32,581 nucleotides of DNA from Fibrobacterales bacterium Fibro_02 (GTDB taxonomy: Bacteria > Fibrobacterota > Fibrobacteria > Fibrobacterales > Fibrobacteraceae). Position numbers and translations under genes: made by a program. Below the pieces are notes generated by a model. The model was not told the origin of the DNA. It ran no database searches and saw only the letters and a program-made list of their open reading frames with translations. Each line of letters starts with the position of its first letter. Position 1 is the stretch's first letter. Below, in pieces: positions 24,329 through 32,527 of the stretch. The stretch lies in assembly GCA_001603905.1 (NCBI GenBank), contig LVAE01000036.1:39367-71947 (forward strand), given 5' to 3'.

Positions 24329-26743
24329 TTATTTCAAAAATCCGTAGGTATAGACTTGGGGGCGGAGTTTTTCGGAGAGGGCTTTGTAGGCGGCTTCGAA
24401 GGGTTCAAAGTTGACGGGGATGGCGTTTCCGGAGTCATTTTGGGCCTTGAGAGCCATGCGAATCTGATACCAGCCGACATCGGACCGGTTTAGTTTGAAT
24501 TCTTCGCGGATTTTGTGGTTGAAAGACTGTTTGAAATAGGCTTGCCAAATTTTCTTGCCTTCGTCAAGGACAGCCCGGGCTTCGGGGCTAAACGTTTTCC
24601 CATCCATGTAGCGAACCATAAAGTCACTTTCAAAGCGTTCGGATGCGCCAACATCGGATGCCGTGAATGGGATAAAATGGTTTACGAGATTCCATTTTTG
24701 GCCGTTCCATTCCAAGCCATTTGCACTTGCGGTGAGATTCGAACCGTTGAACAGCATATAGACCAAGCAATCGTTCTTGAATTCTTCGGAAAGTTCTGCA
24801 TTTGGTTGAAGGAATTGGTCTCGATCATTAAGCCAAGTTGGCGCAACAACTTTTTCAGCTGCAAACAATACGGCACACTGCCACAGATTTTGTTCATTTA
24901 CAAAAATGCCGTGACCTCGTGAAGCCCCCGATGACAACACACACACATATTTGGTGTTCTGAAAATCATTTGTTCCGGTGCACATAAAGCCCTCAGCACC
25001 ATCGCTCCATTTCGTTCCTCGTTGGTCTTTACGATCTCCTGAAGGGGGTGTTATGGCACTTGTCAATGGGACACATTTTTCTTTATTTGATTTAGGTCGA
25101 ACAATCCAATCTGCTAAGCACTGTTCGCTTCGCGTATTGTAGAATTTCTTTTCCCCTACTGGAACAGCCGTTTTGTCCAAAACTTCGCAACTAATTTCTA
25201 GAGGGAAATCAGTCTTTTTAGTCTGCAATTTCCAGACAAGAAATCCTATTGGAAAGTCGCCTTTTAGACCATCGAAAGCCTTGCTATGGACGACAAACCC
25301 ATCCAAATATTTAGCATTCCAAACTTCACGAAACTTTTCTGTAGCTTGAGCATTTATATGTTTCAGTTTGCTAAACATCGCTATAGTTGCACTTGGGATT
25401 TCTTTTGTGATACGTGCTACAAATTGAAGGAATAACTCATTAGAAGCCTTGCCATATTCCCCCATTCCGACTTCACCCCATTTAGTTTTGGCAACCCCCG
25501 CCTTATTCTGCTTTTTAGCCCCCTTTGCAGTATTATCGGCATTTGTCGCTTCCGCATACGGAGGATTAATCAGCACTAGCAGTTTTTTCTTACCTTCTTT
25601 TGCATCACGAATCACATCACGCAAGTTCTGTGGAATTTTATTGGTCAAACTGTAATCAATCTCACCGCTATCCGTAATATCGTCGTTCAGGTAGTCATAC
25701 TGAAATCGCTCCGCTTCCACGCAAATTTTCGCAGACATCATGATATTCACATCTTTCTCATCAAGTGTGCTCATAAACAAACGGCGATGATTGCTGTGCT
25801 TAGCTTCAAGGTTTCCGACACCGCAGCACATGTCCCACACATAATAATTTTTCTGCCAATTTGCACCAAGCGTCTTTTCAAGCAAATCGTACGCCTTGTC
25901 CACCACCGGCAGAGGCGTGTAATAAGCCCCCTTGAAAGTTCGTTCTTCAACAGGAATCAGACTATCGCGACGTTCCAACAAATAAGTGCGATGTTTTTCT
26001 TCTGGGGGCCTATGGTATATCGCCCAAAAGTGGCTATAGCCATCTGTAGACCCAAGCTCATAAAGTTTTCCATCTAGACTAAATACAGGATTATTCCCCT
26101 TATGCAACAACTCCGCAGAAAGATTTTGATGAGTGCTAACCGAGCCATCACTCATAATGTCGGCATAAAAGAACTCGGCATAGTTCTCAGGAGACGCACC
26201 GACAATCTCTTTGCCAATCATTTCGACCCATTTGTCGAAAACCTGCTTCAAGTTGTCGGGAGTAATCTGCGTGCGAATGATTTCGCCTTTTTTGATGGCA
26301 TTGCTCAGGGTATCAATAAATTCCTGTTCATGAGTTTCGATATTGAAACTCACGAAATGCGTGCCGATATATTGGCTAACCAAGTCAAGCGCTTCACGAG
26401 TTACATCACTTGCCGACTTTCCCCACTTAATTTTCACGTTCTTGTCTTGCAGGAGCGGAAGCGCCACATCGGTCTTCATGATGGCAGCCTTCACGCTATC
26501 CACCACACAGAGAAATGGCGGAATATATTCCCCGTCTTTCAAGGCGCGGTGGATATAAAAGAGCAACTGCGTAAACATTTCGTAGAGAGATTTCTTGGAG
26601 CCGAACTTTGCTTCGAACCAGACTTCCTTAGTCTGGATATCAATCAAGTTTCGCCGGACACCCTTAAGATGCAACGCCTTGATGTATTCGTCCTTCACAT
26701 CTTCTTCGGACGAAGCTTTTTGCAATCTTTCGAACAGGCTCAT
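24329..26743 (-). CDS. Type IIG restriction-modification protein (nuclease plus N6-adenine methylase)
   Basis: 804 aa. The N-terminus has a PD-(D/E)xK-like signature, Asp35 ... Glu44-Ala-Lys46 (LIDIQTKEVWFEAKFG), the likely cleavage domain. A helical linker follows, then a gamma-class methylase: motif X GAYYTP (272-277), SAM motif DMCCGVGN (304-311) and catalytic NPPY (393-396). The C-terminal ~300 residues should hold the target-recognition domain. All key residues are present, so it should both cut and methylate as one polypeptide; recognition site unknown. The AAGGAG ribosome site and the ATG are inside a 9-bp hairpin. No separate methylase or specificity gene is nearby. Confidence 0.85.
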   Translation of the reverse strand: MSLFERLQKASSEEDVKDEYIKALHLKGVRRNLIDIQTKEVWFEAKFGSKKSLYEMFTQLLFYIHRALKDGEYIPPFLCVVDSVKAAIMKTDVALPLLQDKNVKIKWGKSASDVTREALDLVSQYIGTHFVSFNIETHEQEFIDTLSNAIKKGEIIRTQITPDNLKQVFDKWVEMIGKEIVGASPENYAEFFYADIMSDGSVSTHQNLSAELLHKGNNPVFSLDGKLYELGSTDGYSHFWAIYHRPPEEKHRTYLLERRDSLIPVEERTFKGAYYTPLPVVDKAYDLLEKTLGANWQKNYYVWDMCCGVGNLEAKHSNHRRLFMSTLDEKDVNIMMSAKICVEAERFQYDYLNDDITDSGEIDYSLTNKIPQNLRDVIRDAKEGKKKLLVLINPPYAEATNADNTAKGAKKQNKAGVAKTKWGEVGMGEYGKASNELFLQFVARITKEIPSATIAMFSKLKHINAQATEKFREVWNAKYLDGFVVHSKAFDGLKGDFPIGFLVWKLQTKKTDFPLEISCEVLDKTAVPVGEKKFYNTRSEQCLADWIVRPKSNKEKCVPLTSAITPPSGDRKDQRGTKWSDGAEGFMCTGTNDFQNTKYVCVLSSGASRGHGIFVNEQNLWQCAVLFAAEKVVAPTWLNDRDQFLQPNAELSEEFKNDCLVYMLFNGSNLTASANGLEWNGQKWNLVNHFIPFTASDVGASERFESDFMVRYMDGKTFSPEARAVLDEGKKIWQAYFKQSFNHKIREEFKLNRSDVGWYQIRMALKAQNDSGNAIPVNFEPFEAAYKALSEKLRPQVYTYGFLK

Positions 26744-26764
26744 AAGGGCTCCTTCAGCCCTTAT
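26742..26764 (-). promoter_or_regulatory. Hairpin covering ribosome site and start codon of the type IIG gene
   Basis: ATAAGGGCT pairs with AGCCCTTAT (9 bp, no mismatch) around the loop GAAGG. The Shine-Dalgarno is split between loop and stem, and the A and U of the start codon are paired. Confidence 0.7.
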
Positions 26765-26818
26765 TTCAATTCATCCGAAACCAGCGCACAAAAAAGCACA
26801 AGGCGAGAGTCGCGGTTT

Positions 26819-26841
26819 GCATACTTGTATGCTCAACCATG
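26819..26841 (-). repeat. CATGGYTGAGC-plus-hairpin element, copy 1
   Basis: CATGGTTGAGC followed by GCATAC-AA-GTATGC on the minus strand. Related elements are at 27328-27359 and 29400-29438 (plus strand). From its ATG a 24-codon frame (MVEHTSMQTATLALCFF...) runs towards the restriction gene; whether it is translated is unknown. Confidence 0.4.
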
Positions 26842-26863
26842 ACCGAGCCGAAGCTTTTTCTAC

Positions 26864-27044
26864 AAAAAAAGCGTGGCGTCGAATGAACTTACCTAGTCAG
26901 AGGCTCGGCAAAGCCATACCACAGTAAGCACAAACGACCCACGCCCATTTCTGGACGTGAGTGTTCGCCTTATTCCTGTGGTTATTGAAATTTTGCCGAT
27001 TTCTGACTACGGAATAAGAGCTAACTCAACGTTAATCTCTACGC
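26864..27044 (-). ncRNA. Stand-alone structured RNA, about 175-180 nt, 6S-like in size and shape
   Basis: Promoter TTGACA (27069-27074), 18-nt spacer, TATAGG (27045-27050), and a T7 run at 26864-26870. Between them is a long rod: TAGTCAGA with TCTGACTA, TCGGCAAA with TTTGCCGA, AACCACAG with CTGTGGT, and an apical ACTCACGTCC/GGGCGTGGGT stem of 10 bp with two G-U pairs and loop AGAAAT. The wobbles are valid only for a minus-strand transcript. A closing stem joins GGCGT near the 5' end with ACGCC before the T run. There is no open frame of note. Size and rod with internal bubbles recall 6S RNA; identity not proven. Confidence 0.65.
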
Positions 27045-27074
27045 CCTATACCCGAATGTAAAGGGCTATGTCAA
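27045..27074 (-). promoter_or_regulatory. Promoter of the structured RNA
   Basis: TTGACA (27069-27074), 18 nt, TATAGG (27045-27050). Perfect -35 and 4/6 -10. It fires away from aspS and toward the restriction gene. Confidence 0.7.
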
Positions 27075-27105
27075 AACGAAATGTAGTATAAAAGGAGGAA
27101 AGGAG

Positions 27106-27161
27106 ATCCCCGCCTTCGCGGGGATGACAAGGAAAAAAGGAGACGCCGCATCAAATGCGGC
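27106..27161. repeat. Two short GC-rich intergenic hairpins
   Basis: ATCCCCGC-CTTC-GCGGGGAT (27106-27125) and GCCGCAT-CAA-ATGCGGC (27145-27161). They resemble REP-like palindromes; a related one, ATGCCCGC-GTAG-GCGGGCAT, lies at 29467-29486. Confidence 0.65.
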
Positions 27162-27204
27162 ATTACAATTTGAAGCGAAATATCAAAAGAGGCGGGGTAA
27201 ATGG

Positions 27205-27427
27205 GGGTCTTAGGGGGCGTCCCCCTAGGCGAGGGGGTGCGAGGAAGACCCGGCTGGGGCGGGACAAAGGAGAAGCCCGCTCAAAGACAGTCAAGGCGAA
27301 CGCCGCGACAAAGAACTTGTTCTTTGACATGGCTGAGCCGAAGAGTATTGCGTAAGCAACGCGGGCTTGACAATAAGGGTGCAGCCGGGGCTGAAACCAG
27401 GGGGATTCCTCCCCCCCCCCTTTTTTT
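27205..27427 (+). other. GC-rich multi-hairpin element ending in a terminator-like hairpin
   Basis: GGGTCTT (27205-27211) pairs with AAGACCC (27245-27251) around TAGGGGG-CGT-CCCCCTA. AAGCCCGC (27273-27280) pairs with GCGGGCTT (27361-27368) around inner stems, including CAAAGAA-CTTG-TTCTTTG (27309-27326). A CAGCC-GG-GGCTG stem follows, then GGGGGA-TTCC-TCCCCC and, after further Cs, T7 (27421-27427). The ordered stems suggest either a dispersed intergenic element or an RNA on the plus strand. Open frames through it have no clear start signal and look non-coding. Confidence 0.5.
27328..27359 (+). repeat. CATGGYTGAGC-plus-hairpin element, copy 2
   Basis: CATGGCTGAGC, then TTGC-GTAA-GCAA. Lies inside the 27205-27427 element. 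Confidence 0.35.
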
Positions 27428-27581
27428 AGACGAAAGAGCGGATCTTCAAGCTTACAGGCGAAAGACTAAAGAAAAAAGCCTTCAAAACATGCCTTTTTTT
27501 TAGAAGTTTCTCTCGTCCTTCGTCTCTCGTCTCTCGTCTAATTTCTATATTTAGCCCCGAAAAATTTTTCAAGGACTCACT

Positions 27582-29366
27582 ATGAAACGTACACATAACT
27601 GCGGCCAGCTTCGCAAGGAAGATGTTGGCCAGACCGTAACACTCGCCGGTTGGGTGGATCGCCGCCGTGACCATGGTGGTGTGATTTTCGTTGACCTCCG
27701 CGACAAGTATGGCAAGACCCAGATCGTTTTCAACCCCGACTACAACGCCGACGTGTTGAAGACCGCCGAACAGCTCCGTAACGAATACGTTATTTACGTG
27801 ACTGGTAAGGTCTACGCCCGCGAAGAAGGCAACACCAACGAAAAGCTCGCCACGGGTGAAATCGAAGTCAAGGCCGACAAGCTCGAGATCCTGAACGCAG
27901 CCCTCACTTCTCCGCTCGCCATTAACGACCCGAACGAAGAATGCAAGGAAAACGACGACCTCCGCCTGCAGTACCGCTACCTGGACCTCCGCCGTCCGTG
28001 GATCCAGAAGAAGCTCCTCCTCAAGAGCCGCTTCCTCAAGGCCGTGTACGACTTCTTCTATTCTAACGGTTTCGAAAACATCGAAACTCCGTGCCTTTGC
28101 AAGTCCACTCCGGAAGGCGCACGTGACTACCTCGTGCCGTCCCGCGTGAACCCGGGCAAGTTCTACGCCCTCCCGCAGTCTCCGCAGCAGTACAAGCAGC
28201 TCTTGATGATTGCAGGCATGGACCGCTACTTCCAGATCGCCAAGTGCTTCCGCGACGAAGACCTCCGCGCTGACCGTCAGCCGGAATTCACGCAGATCGA
28301 CGTCGAAATGTCCTTCGTGAACCAGGACGAAGTCATGGAAATGTTCGACAAGTTCGTGACTGAAGTTTTGGGCAAGGTTTGGAACTTCGAACCGCCGCGT
28401 CACATCCGCCGTATGAAGTGGGCAGAAGCCATGCTCAAGTACGGTTCCGACAAGCCGGACCTCCGCTTCGACCTCGAAATCCACGATGTGTCTGAAATCG
28501 GTGCAAAGTCCAACTTTGGCGTGTTCAAGAACTGCGTTGCCGCTGGTGGCAAGATCCGCGGTATCGCTGCCAAGGGTTGCGTTGACTTCACCCGTAAGCA
28601 GATCGACGAACTCACCGCTTATGTGGCCAAGTACGGTTCCAAGGGCCTCGTGTGGATGCGCGTCAAGGAAAATGACGAAGTGGAAACCCAGGTCGGCAAG
28701 TTCTTTACAACCGAACAGCTCAACGAACTCCGCGACGCAGTTGGCGCTAAGTGCGGCGACATGATGTTCTTCATCGCAGGTCCGGAAAAGGTTGCAGCAA
28801 CCGCTATGGGTCAGCTCCGCTTGGAAGTCGCCCGTATCAAGGGTCTCCGCGATCCGAAGAAGCGTGAATTTGTGTGGATTACCGAATTCCCGATGTTCGA
28901 ATACAGCGACACCGAAGGCCGCTACATGGCCATGCACCACCCGTTCACCAACCCGCTTCCGGAACACCTGGACATGATGCTCGGTGGCAACCTCAAGGAT
29001 TGCAACGCCGAAGCCTATGACCTTGTTCTTAACGGTGTTGAAATCGGCGGTGGTTCTATCCGTATTCACAACCCTGAAGTCCAGGAAAAGGTGTTCCGCC
29101 TGCTCGGTCTCTCCGAAGAACAGGTTCGCACCAAGTTCGGCTTCTTCGTCGATGCCTTCAAGTACGGCGCTCCTCCGCACGGTGGTCTCGCCTTCGGTCT
29201 CGACCGCGTTGTCGCAACCATGGAAGGTGAAGAATCTATCCGTGACTACATCGCGTTCCCGAAGAACACGAGTGCCTCTAGCCCGATGGACCAATGCCCG
29301 AGCGAAGTGGACCTCCAGCAGCTGCAGGACATCCACATCTCCGTGCAGATGCCGAAAACCAAGTAA
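27582..29366 (+). CDS. aspS: Aspartyl-tRNA synthetase
   Basis: 594 aa, the usual bacterial length. N-terminal OB-fold anticodon domain (GWVDRRRDHGGVIFVDLRD), class II catalytic core with FRDEDLRADRQPEFTQID as motif 2 and GLAFGLDR as motif 3, and an inserted GAD-type domain in the middle. Charges tRNA-Asp in the cytoplasm. Whether it also misacylates tRNA-Asn cannot be judged here. AAGGA lies 6 nt before the ATG, and a TATATT -10-like box lies at 27546-27551. Strong codon bias (for example CTC and CGC) marks it as highly expressed, unlike the island just upstream. Ends the accessory region. Confidence 0.97.
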   Translation: MKRTHNCGQLRKEDVGQTVTLAGWVDRRRDHGGVIFVDLRDKYGKTQIVFNPDYNADVLKTAEQLRNEYVIYVTGKVYAREEGNTNEKLATGEIEVKADKLEILNAALTSPLAINDPNEECKENDDLRLQYRYLDLRRPWIQKKLLLKSRFLKAVYDFFYSNGFENIETPCLCKSTPEGARDYLVPSRVNPGKFYALPQSPQQYKQLLMIAGMDRYFQIAKCFRDEDLRADRQPEFTQIDVEMSFVNQDEVMEMFDKFVTEVLGKVWNFEPPRHIRRMKWAEAMLKYGSDKPDLRFDLEIHDVSEIGAKSNFGVFKNCVAAGGKIRGIAAKGCVDFTRKQIDELTAYVAKYGSKGLVWMRVKENDEVETQVGKFFTTEQLNELRDAVGAKCGDMMFFIAGPEKVAATAMGQLRLEVARIKGLRDPKKREFVWITEFPMFEYSDTEGRYMAMHHPFTNPLPEHLDMMLGGNLKDCNAEAYDLVLNGVEIGGGSIRIHNPEVQEKVFRLLGLSEEQVRTKFGFFVDAFKYGAPPHGGLAFGLDRVVATMEGEESIRDYIAFPKNTSASSPMDQCPSEVDLQQLQDIHISVQMPKTK

Positions 29367-29399
29367 GGCGAGGGCCGCGCCAGGCTGCTTGCAGACTGG

Positions 29400-29438
29400 C
29401 ATGGTTGAGCCGCTTGGGTTGCGCTCATAGAGCGCAAC
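29400..29438 (+). repeat. CATGGYTGAGC-plus-hairpin element, copy 3
   Basis: CATGGTTGAGC followed by a perfect GTTGCGCTC-ATA-GAGCGCAAC hairpin (29418-29438), just downstream of aspS. Confidence 0.4.
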
Positions 29439-29513
29439 GGTGCCGACAAGAAGTAAGGCTGTTGTCATGCCCGCGTAGGCGGGCATCGCCATTTCTACTT
29501 AAGAAAATGAAAG

Positions 29514-29545
29514 AATCCTGCAAATCATCATGCAGGATTTTTTTT
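29514..29545 (+). terminator. Intrinsic terminator after aspS
   Basis: AATCCTGCA (29514-29522) and TGCAGGATT (29531-29539) form a 9-bp stem followed by a run of Ts to 29545. Confidence 0.85.
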
Positions 29546-29548
29546 GAT

Positions 29549-29562
29549 GTGAGTATACTCAC
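29549..29562. promoter_or_regulatory. 14-bp perfect palindrome upstream of aqpZ
   Basis: GTGAGTATACTCAC, about 95 bp before the aquaporin start. It has the look of an operator for a dimeric regulator, but no regulator is identified. Confidence 0.35.
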
Positions 29563-29656
29563 GAAAACAATTTTTCACATTCATTTTATGAATTTATTCG
29601 CCCTGCTTTGCTAAATTGAATAAAGACTCTTAACCCTCAATATGGAGAAAAATCAA

Positions 29657-30388
29657 ATGAAACTTTCTACTCGTGCTATTGCCGAAGCGATCGGCACCTT
29701 CTGGCTCGTATTCGGCGGCTGCGGCGCAGCCGTGCTCGCTTGCGGCGTTCCCACCACCGGTATCGGTTACGTGGGCGTTTCGCTCGCGTTTGGCCTTACG
29801 GTGCTCACCATGGCATACGCCATCGGTCACATCTCGGGTTGCCACCTGAACCCGGCTGTTACGCTCGGTCAGGTTGCTGGCGGCCGCTTCCCCGCAAAGG
29901 AAGCTCCGGCATACATCGTAGCACAGGTTATCGGCGGTATCATCGCCGCGGCACTCCTTTACGTGATTGCATGCCCCGACCTCACCAACGCTGGCATCGG
30001 CGCATTCGCCACCAACGGCTGGTCCGACTCCCTCACCAACGGCCTGAACGCCTTTGGCGGCAAGACCTCCGGCATGCTCTCTGCATTCCTCATCGAAACC
30101 GTGCTCACGGCCATCTTCCTGTTCGTGATCATGGGTGCCACCGACGGCCGCGCTCCGGCAGGCTTTGCCCCGATCGCCATCGGTCTCTGCCTCACGCTCA
30201 TCCACCTTATCTCTATCCCGGTGACCAACACCTCCGTGAACCCGGCTCGCTCTACCGCTATGGCCGTGTTCGTTGGCGGCGCTGCCATCAAGCAGCTCTG
30301 GCTCTTCTGGGTCGCCCCGATTCTCGGCGGCGTGATCGGCGGTATTGCCTACAAGTGCATCGCCGAATGCAAGTGCTGCAAGAAGTAA
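29657..30388 (+). CDS. aqpZ: Aquaporin Z water channel
   Basis: 243 aa inner-membrane channel with six transmembrane helices and both NPA boxes (LNPAVT at 64-69, VNPARS at 194-199). The selectivity filter reads Phe45, His183, Thr192, Arg198, the water-selective AqpZ set rather than glycerol-type. The C-terminus ends in a Cys/Lys-rich tail (ECKCCKK). The start at 29657 has GGAG upstream; ATG 29642 (MEKNQ) is in frame but has no ribosome site. A strong terminator follows. Single-gene unit; helps water balance, possibly complementing the MscS channel elsewhere in the window. Confidence 0.93.
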   Translation: MKLSTRAIAEAIGTFWLVFGGCGAAVLACGVPTTGIGYVGVSLAFGLTVLTMAYAIGHISGCHLNPAVTLGQVAGGRFPAKEAPAYIVAQVIGGIIAAALLYVIACPDLTNAGIGAFATNGWSDSLTNGLNAFGGKTSGMLSAFLIETVLTAIFLFVIMGATDGRAPAGFAPIAIGLCLTLIHLISIPVTNTSVNPARSTAMAVFVGGAAIKQLWLFWVAPILGGVIGGIAYKCIAECKCCKK

Positions 30389-30410
30389 TCGTAAGCCGAG
30401 CTAATTTTCG

Positions 30411-30444
30411 AATGTCCGGGCACCTCGTCCGGACATTTATTTTT
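30411..30444 (+). terminator. Intrinsic terminator after aqpZ
   Basis: AATGTCCGG (30411-30419) pairs with CCGGACATT (30429-30437), followed by TATTTTT. Confidence 0.85.
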
Positions 30445-30655
30445 ACACAAAACTTTTATTTTTGATACAATTTCAAAAATTCGGGACATTTTACCCCACA
30501 AAATTTTAAACACTTGTGATACACGTCAAAACGGCCCCAAAAAGGCTCTTTTTTTTGTAAAGAATATCTTAAAAACGATCTATTCCACTAAAATCATATT
30601 AGTTTACAGAGTGGTGTATTGAAGATGACGTTTTTTGTTGTCTGGGATGTTTGTT

Positions 30656-32527
30656 ATGCAAAGAAAAGTCATTATTCTACCCGTCTTTATCGGGGCGATA
30701 CTCTGCGGATGCTCGAGCGATTCTTCCGATAAGAACCCTGTCGATACAGCGACCCTTCCAACCATTGGAGAAGGTGACGACCAGGGAAACCCGCTCACAG
30801 GATTCGACCCTAACACGCCCTACATCGATCCCGTATCGGGCGACACACTTCCTGCGTCGAGCGGCTCCACCGCCATTGCTCCCGCAAGTTCTGCCACGGC
30901 ACAAGCCCCCACCCATCAGGACTCCGTCACCACACCGGAAGTATCCACGACAACGTCCTCCTCGGCCGCCCAGCCGGAATCCTCTTCTAGCGGACTCAAG
31001 GAATACGAAGACAACCACAAAGCCAAGGCGACGTTCCTCCCGAAGGCAGGTTTCTATTCGAACCTGACGATTGAACCGCCCACCCCGCAAAAAGGTGGCG
31101 AAATCCGCTGCACCTTCGACGGCTCGTTCCCCACTCAGGGTTCCGAACAAATTACGCAGGCCAAACAAATTACCGAGAATACGGTGATCCGCTGCTCCGA
31201 ATTCGTGAACGGACTGCCTGCCGACACCACCACGCAGACATACTTTATCGGCGAAAACGTCTCGATGCCGGTCGTAGCCCTAACCGTGAATCACCACGAC
31301 ATGTTCGACTCCACCGACGGTCTGTACGCTACAGGACCGCTTACCAACAGCGGAAGCAACTGGAATTTCGGCGGAAACGCGAACGTCACCGACAACAACA
31401 ACCCCAAATGTACCGAACCCTGCAAGTCAGCCAACTTCTGGCGCGAAGACGAGCTCCCCGTGCACGTAGAATTCTTCGAAAACGGAAGCTCCACCGCCGA
31501 AAAGACCTGGGAAATCGACGCAGGCATCTCGATTATCGGCAACTATAGCCGCTACAAGCCCAAGAAGAGTGTCGCGATCAAGATGGACAACGACGACTAC
31601 GGCGACAAGGTCCTGAAATACTCGATGTTCACGACACGCCCCGAAGCCAAGAAGATCAAGAGTTTCAACCTGCGCAACAACGGCAACCGTTTCTGGACCG
31701 ACTACATCGGCGACGCCATGATGACAAGCCTGATGGAAGGCACCGACGTTGACTACCAGCGCAGCCGCCAGGTGGTGGTGTTCTACAACGGCGAATACTT
31801 CGGTATTCACGACTTGCGCGAACGCCTGAACAGAAGCTTTGTCGAGACGAACTACGGAATCGATTCCAAGTCCATCAACATGATCAAGATTGCGGGCACG
31901 AACCTTGAAGCGAGCGGCACCAACGGCGCCTCGACCGGCGATTACCAGCAGCTGATCAACGAAATTTCAAGCGCCAACTACGCCGGCGAAAACAACCAGC
32001 AGTACGAGCAACTTAAGACCAAGCTGAACGTCAACAGCTTCGCCCAATATATGTTCGCCGAAATGTACTTCCACAACGGAGACTGGCCGAACAACAACGT
32101 ACGCGCCTGGGGCGGCAACGGAAACCCGTTCAAGTTCGTCGCCTTCGATACCGACCACGGATTCGGATTCACTCCCGGCATTTCTGGATTTGACGCACAG
32201 AACCAGAACATGTTCGACTGGGTGCTCGGCGCCAAGCAGAGCGGCACACAGAACCCAGGACAGGGCGGCATGTGGGGCGGATTCGGCGGAGGAAGCTGGG
32301 GCACAACAGACAGCCGCACACCAGGCGGAATGCTCAAGAAGCTCCTCGAGAACCCCGACTTCAAGCATATGTTCATCAACAACGCCTGCATCTTGCTAAA
32401 CGACTTCCTGACCTACGAAAGGGTTCAGAAGACCGTACAGGCCATGATGGCAACCATTCCCGATCAGGAACAGACGCGCGACCAGGAACGCTGGCCCCGC
32501 AACCAGAGCAACTTCACCTGGGGGTAA
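30656..32527 (+). CDS. CotH-family lipoprotein kinase-like protein, possibly C-terminally short
   Basis: 623 aa from ATG 30656. Lipoprotein signal MQRKVIILPVFIGAILCGC with the anchoring Cys in LCGC, then a Ser/Thr/Pro-rich linker (about 20-115) and a beta-sandwich like the chitobiase C-terminal type (GGEIRCTFDGSFPTQGS). The CotH core follows: KKSVAIKMDND, the loop HNGDWPNNNVRAW and the metal site FDTDHGFG. CotH proteins are atypical kinases; in Fibrobacter-like genomes they are common surface lipoproteins. The frame ends at ...RWPRNQSNFTWG, where CotH domains usually run some 20-30 residues further. Downstream, TATATT and an ATG at 32574 suggest a new gene begins at the window edge. Confidence 0.82.
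   Translation: MQRKVIILPVFIGAILCGCSSDSSDKNPVDTATLPTIGEGDDQGNPLTGFDPNTPYIDPVSGDTLPASSGSTAIAPASSATAQAPTHQDSVTTPEVSTTTSSSAAQPESSSSGLKEYEDNHKAKATFLPKAGFYSNLTIEPPTPQKGGEIRCTFDGSFPTQGSEQITQAKQITENTVIRCSEFVNGLPADTTTQTYFIGENVSMPVVALTVNHHDMFDSTDGLYATGPLTNSGSNWNFGGNANVTDNNNPKCTEPCKSANFWREDELPVHVEFFENGSSTAEKTWEIDAGISIIGNYSRYKPKKSVAIKMDNDDYGDKVLKYSMFTTRPEAKKIKSFNLRNNGNRFWTDYIGDAMMTSLMEGTDVDYQRSRQVVVFYNGEYFGIHDLRERLNRSFVETNYGIDSKSINMIKIAGTNLEASGTNGASTGDYQQLINEISSANYAGENNQQYEQLKTKLNVNSFAQYMFAEMYFHNGDWPNNNVRAWGGNGNPFKFVAFDTDHGFGFTPGISGFDAQNQNMFDWVLGAKQSGTQNPGQGGMWGGFGGGSWGTTDSRTPGGMLKKLLENPDFKHMFINNACILLNDFLTYERVQKTVQAMMATIPDQEQTRDQERWPRNQSNFTWG

Noticed and set aside
26864..27044. tmRNA, RNase P RNA or tRNA
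   Set aside because: Too short for tmRNA or RNase P, no tag-peptide frame, no GAGGAAAGTCC block and no tRNA arms. No tRNA genes were seen anywhere in the window.
27155..27503. Plus-strand open frames through the GC-rich element
   Set aside because: No ribosome sites. Sequence constraint is explained by stems, and the peptides are low-complexity Gly/Arg-rich.
27426..29492. 688-codon minus-strand open frame over aspS
   Set aside because: It mirrors aspS, which is certain. The translation (many His, Glu, Val and Phe) has no recognisable domain.
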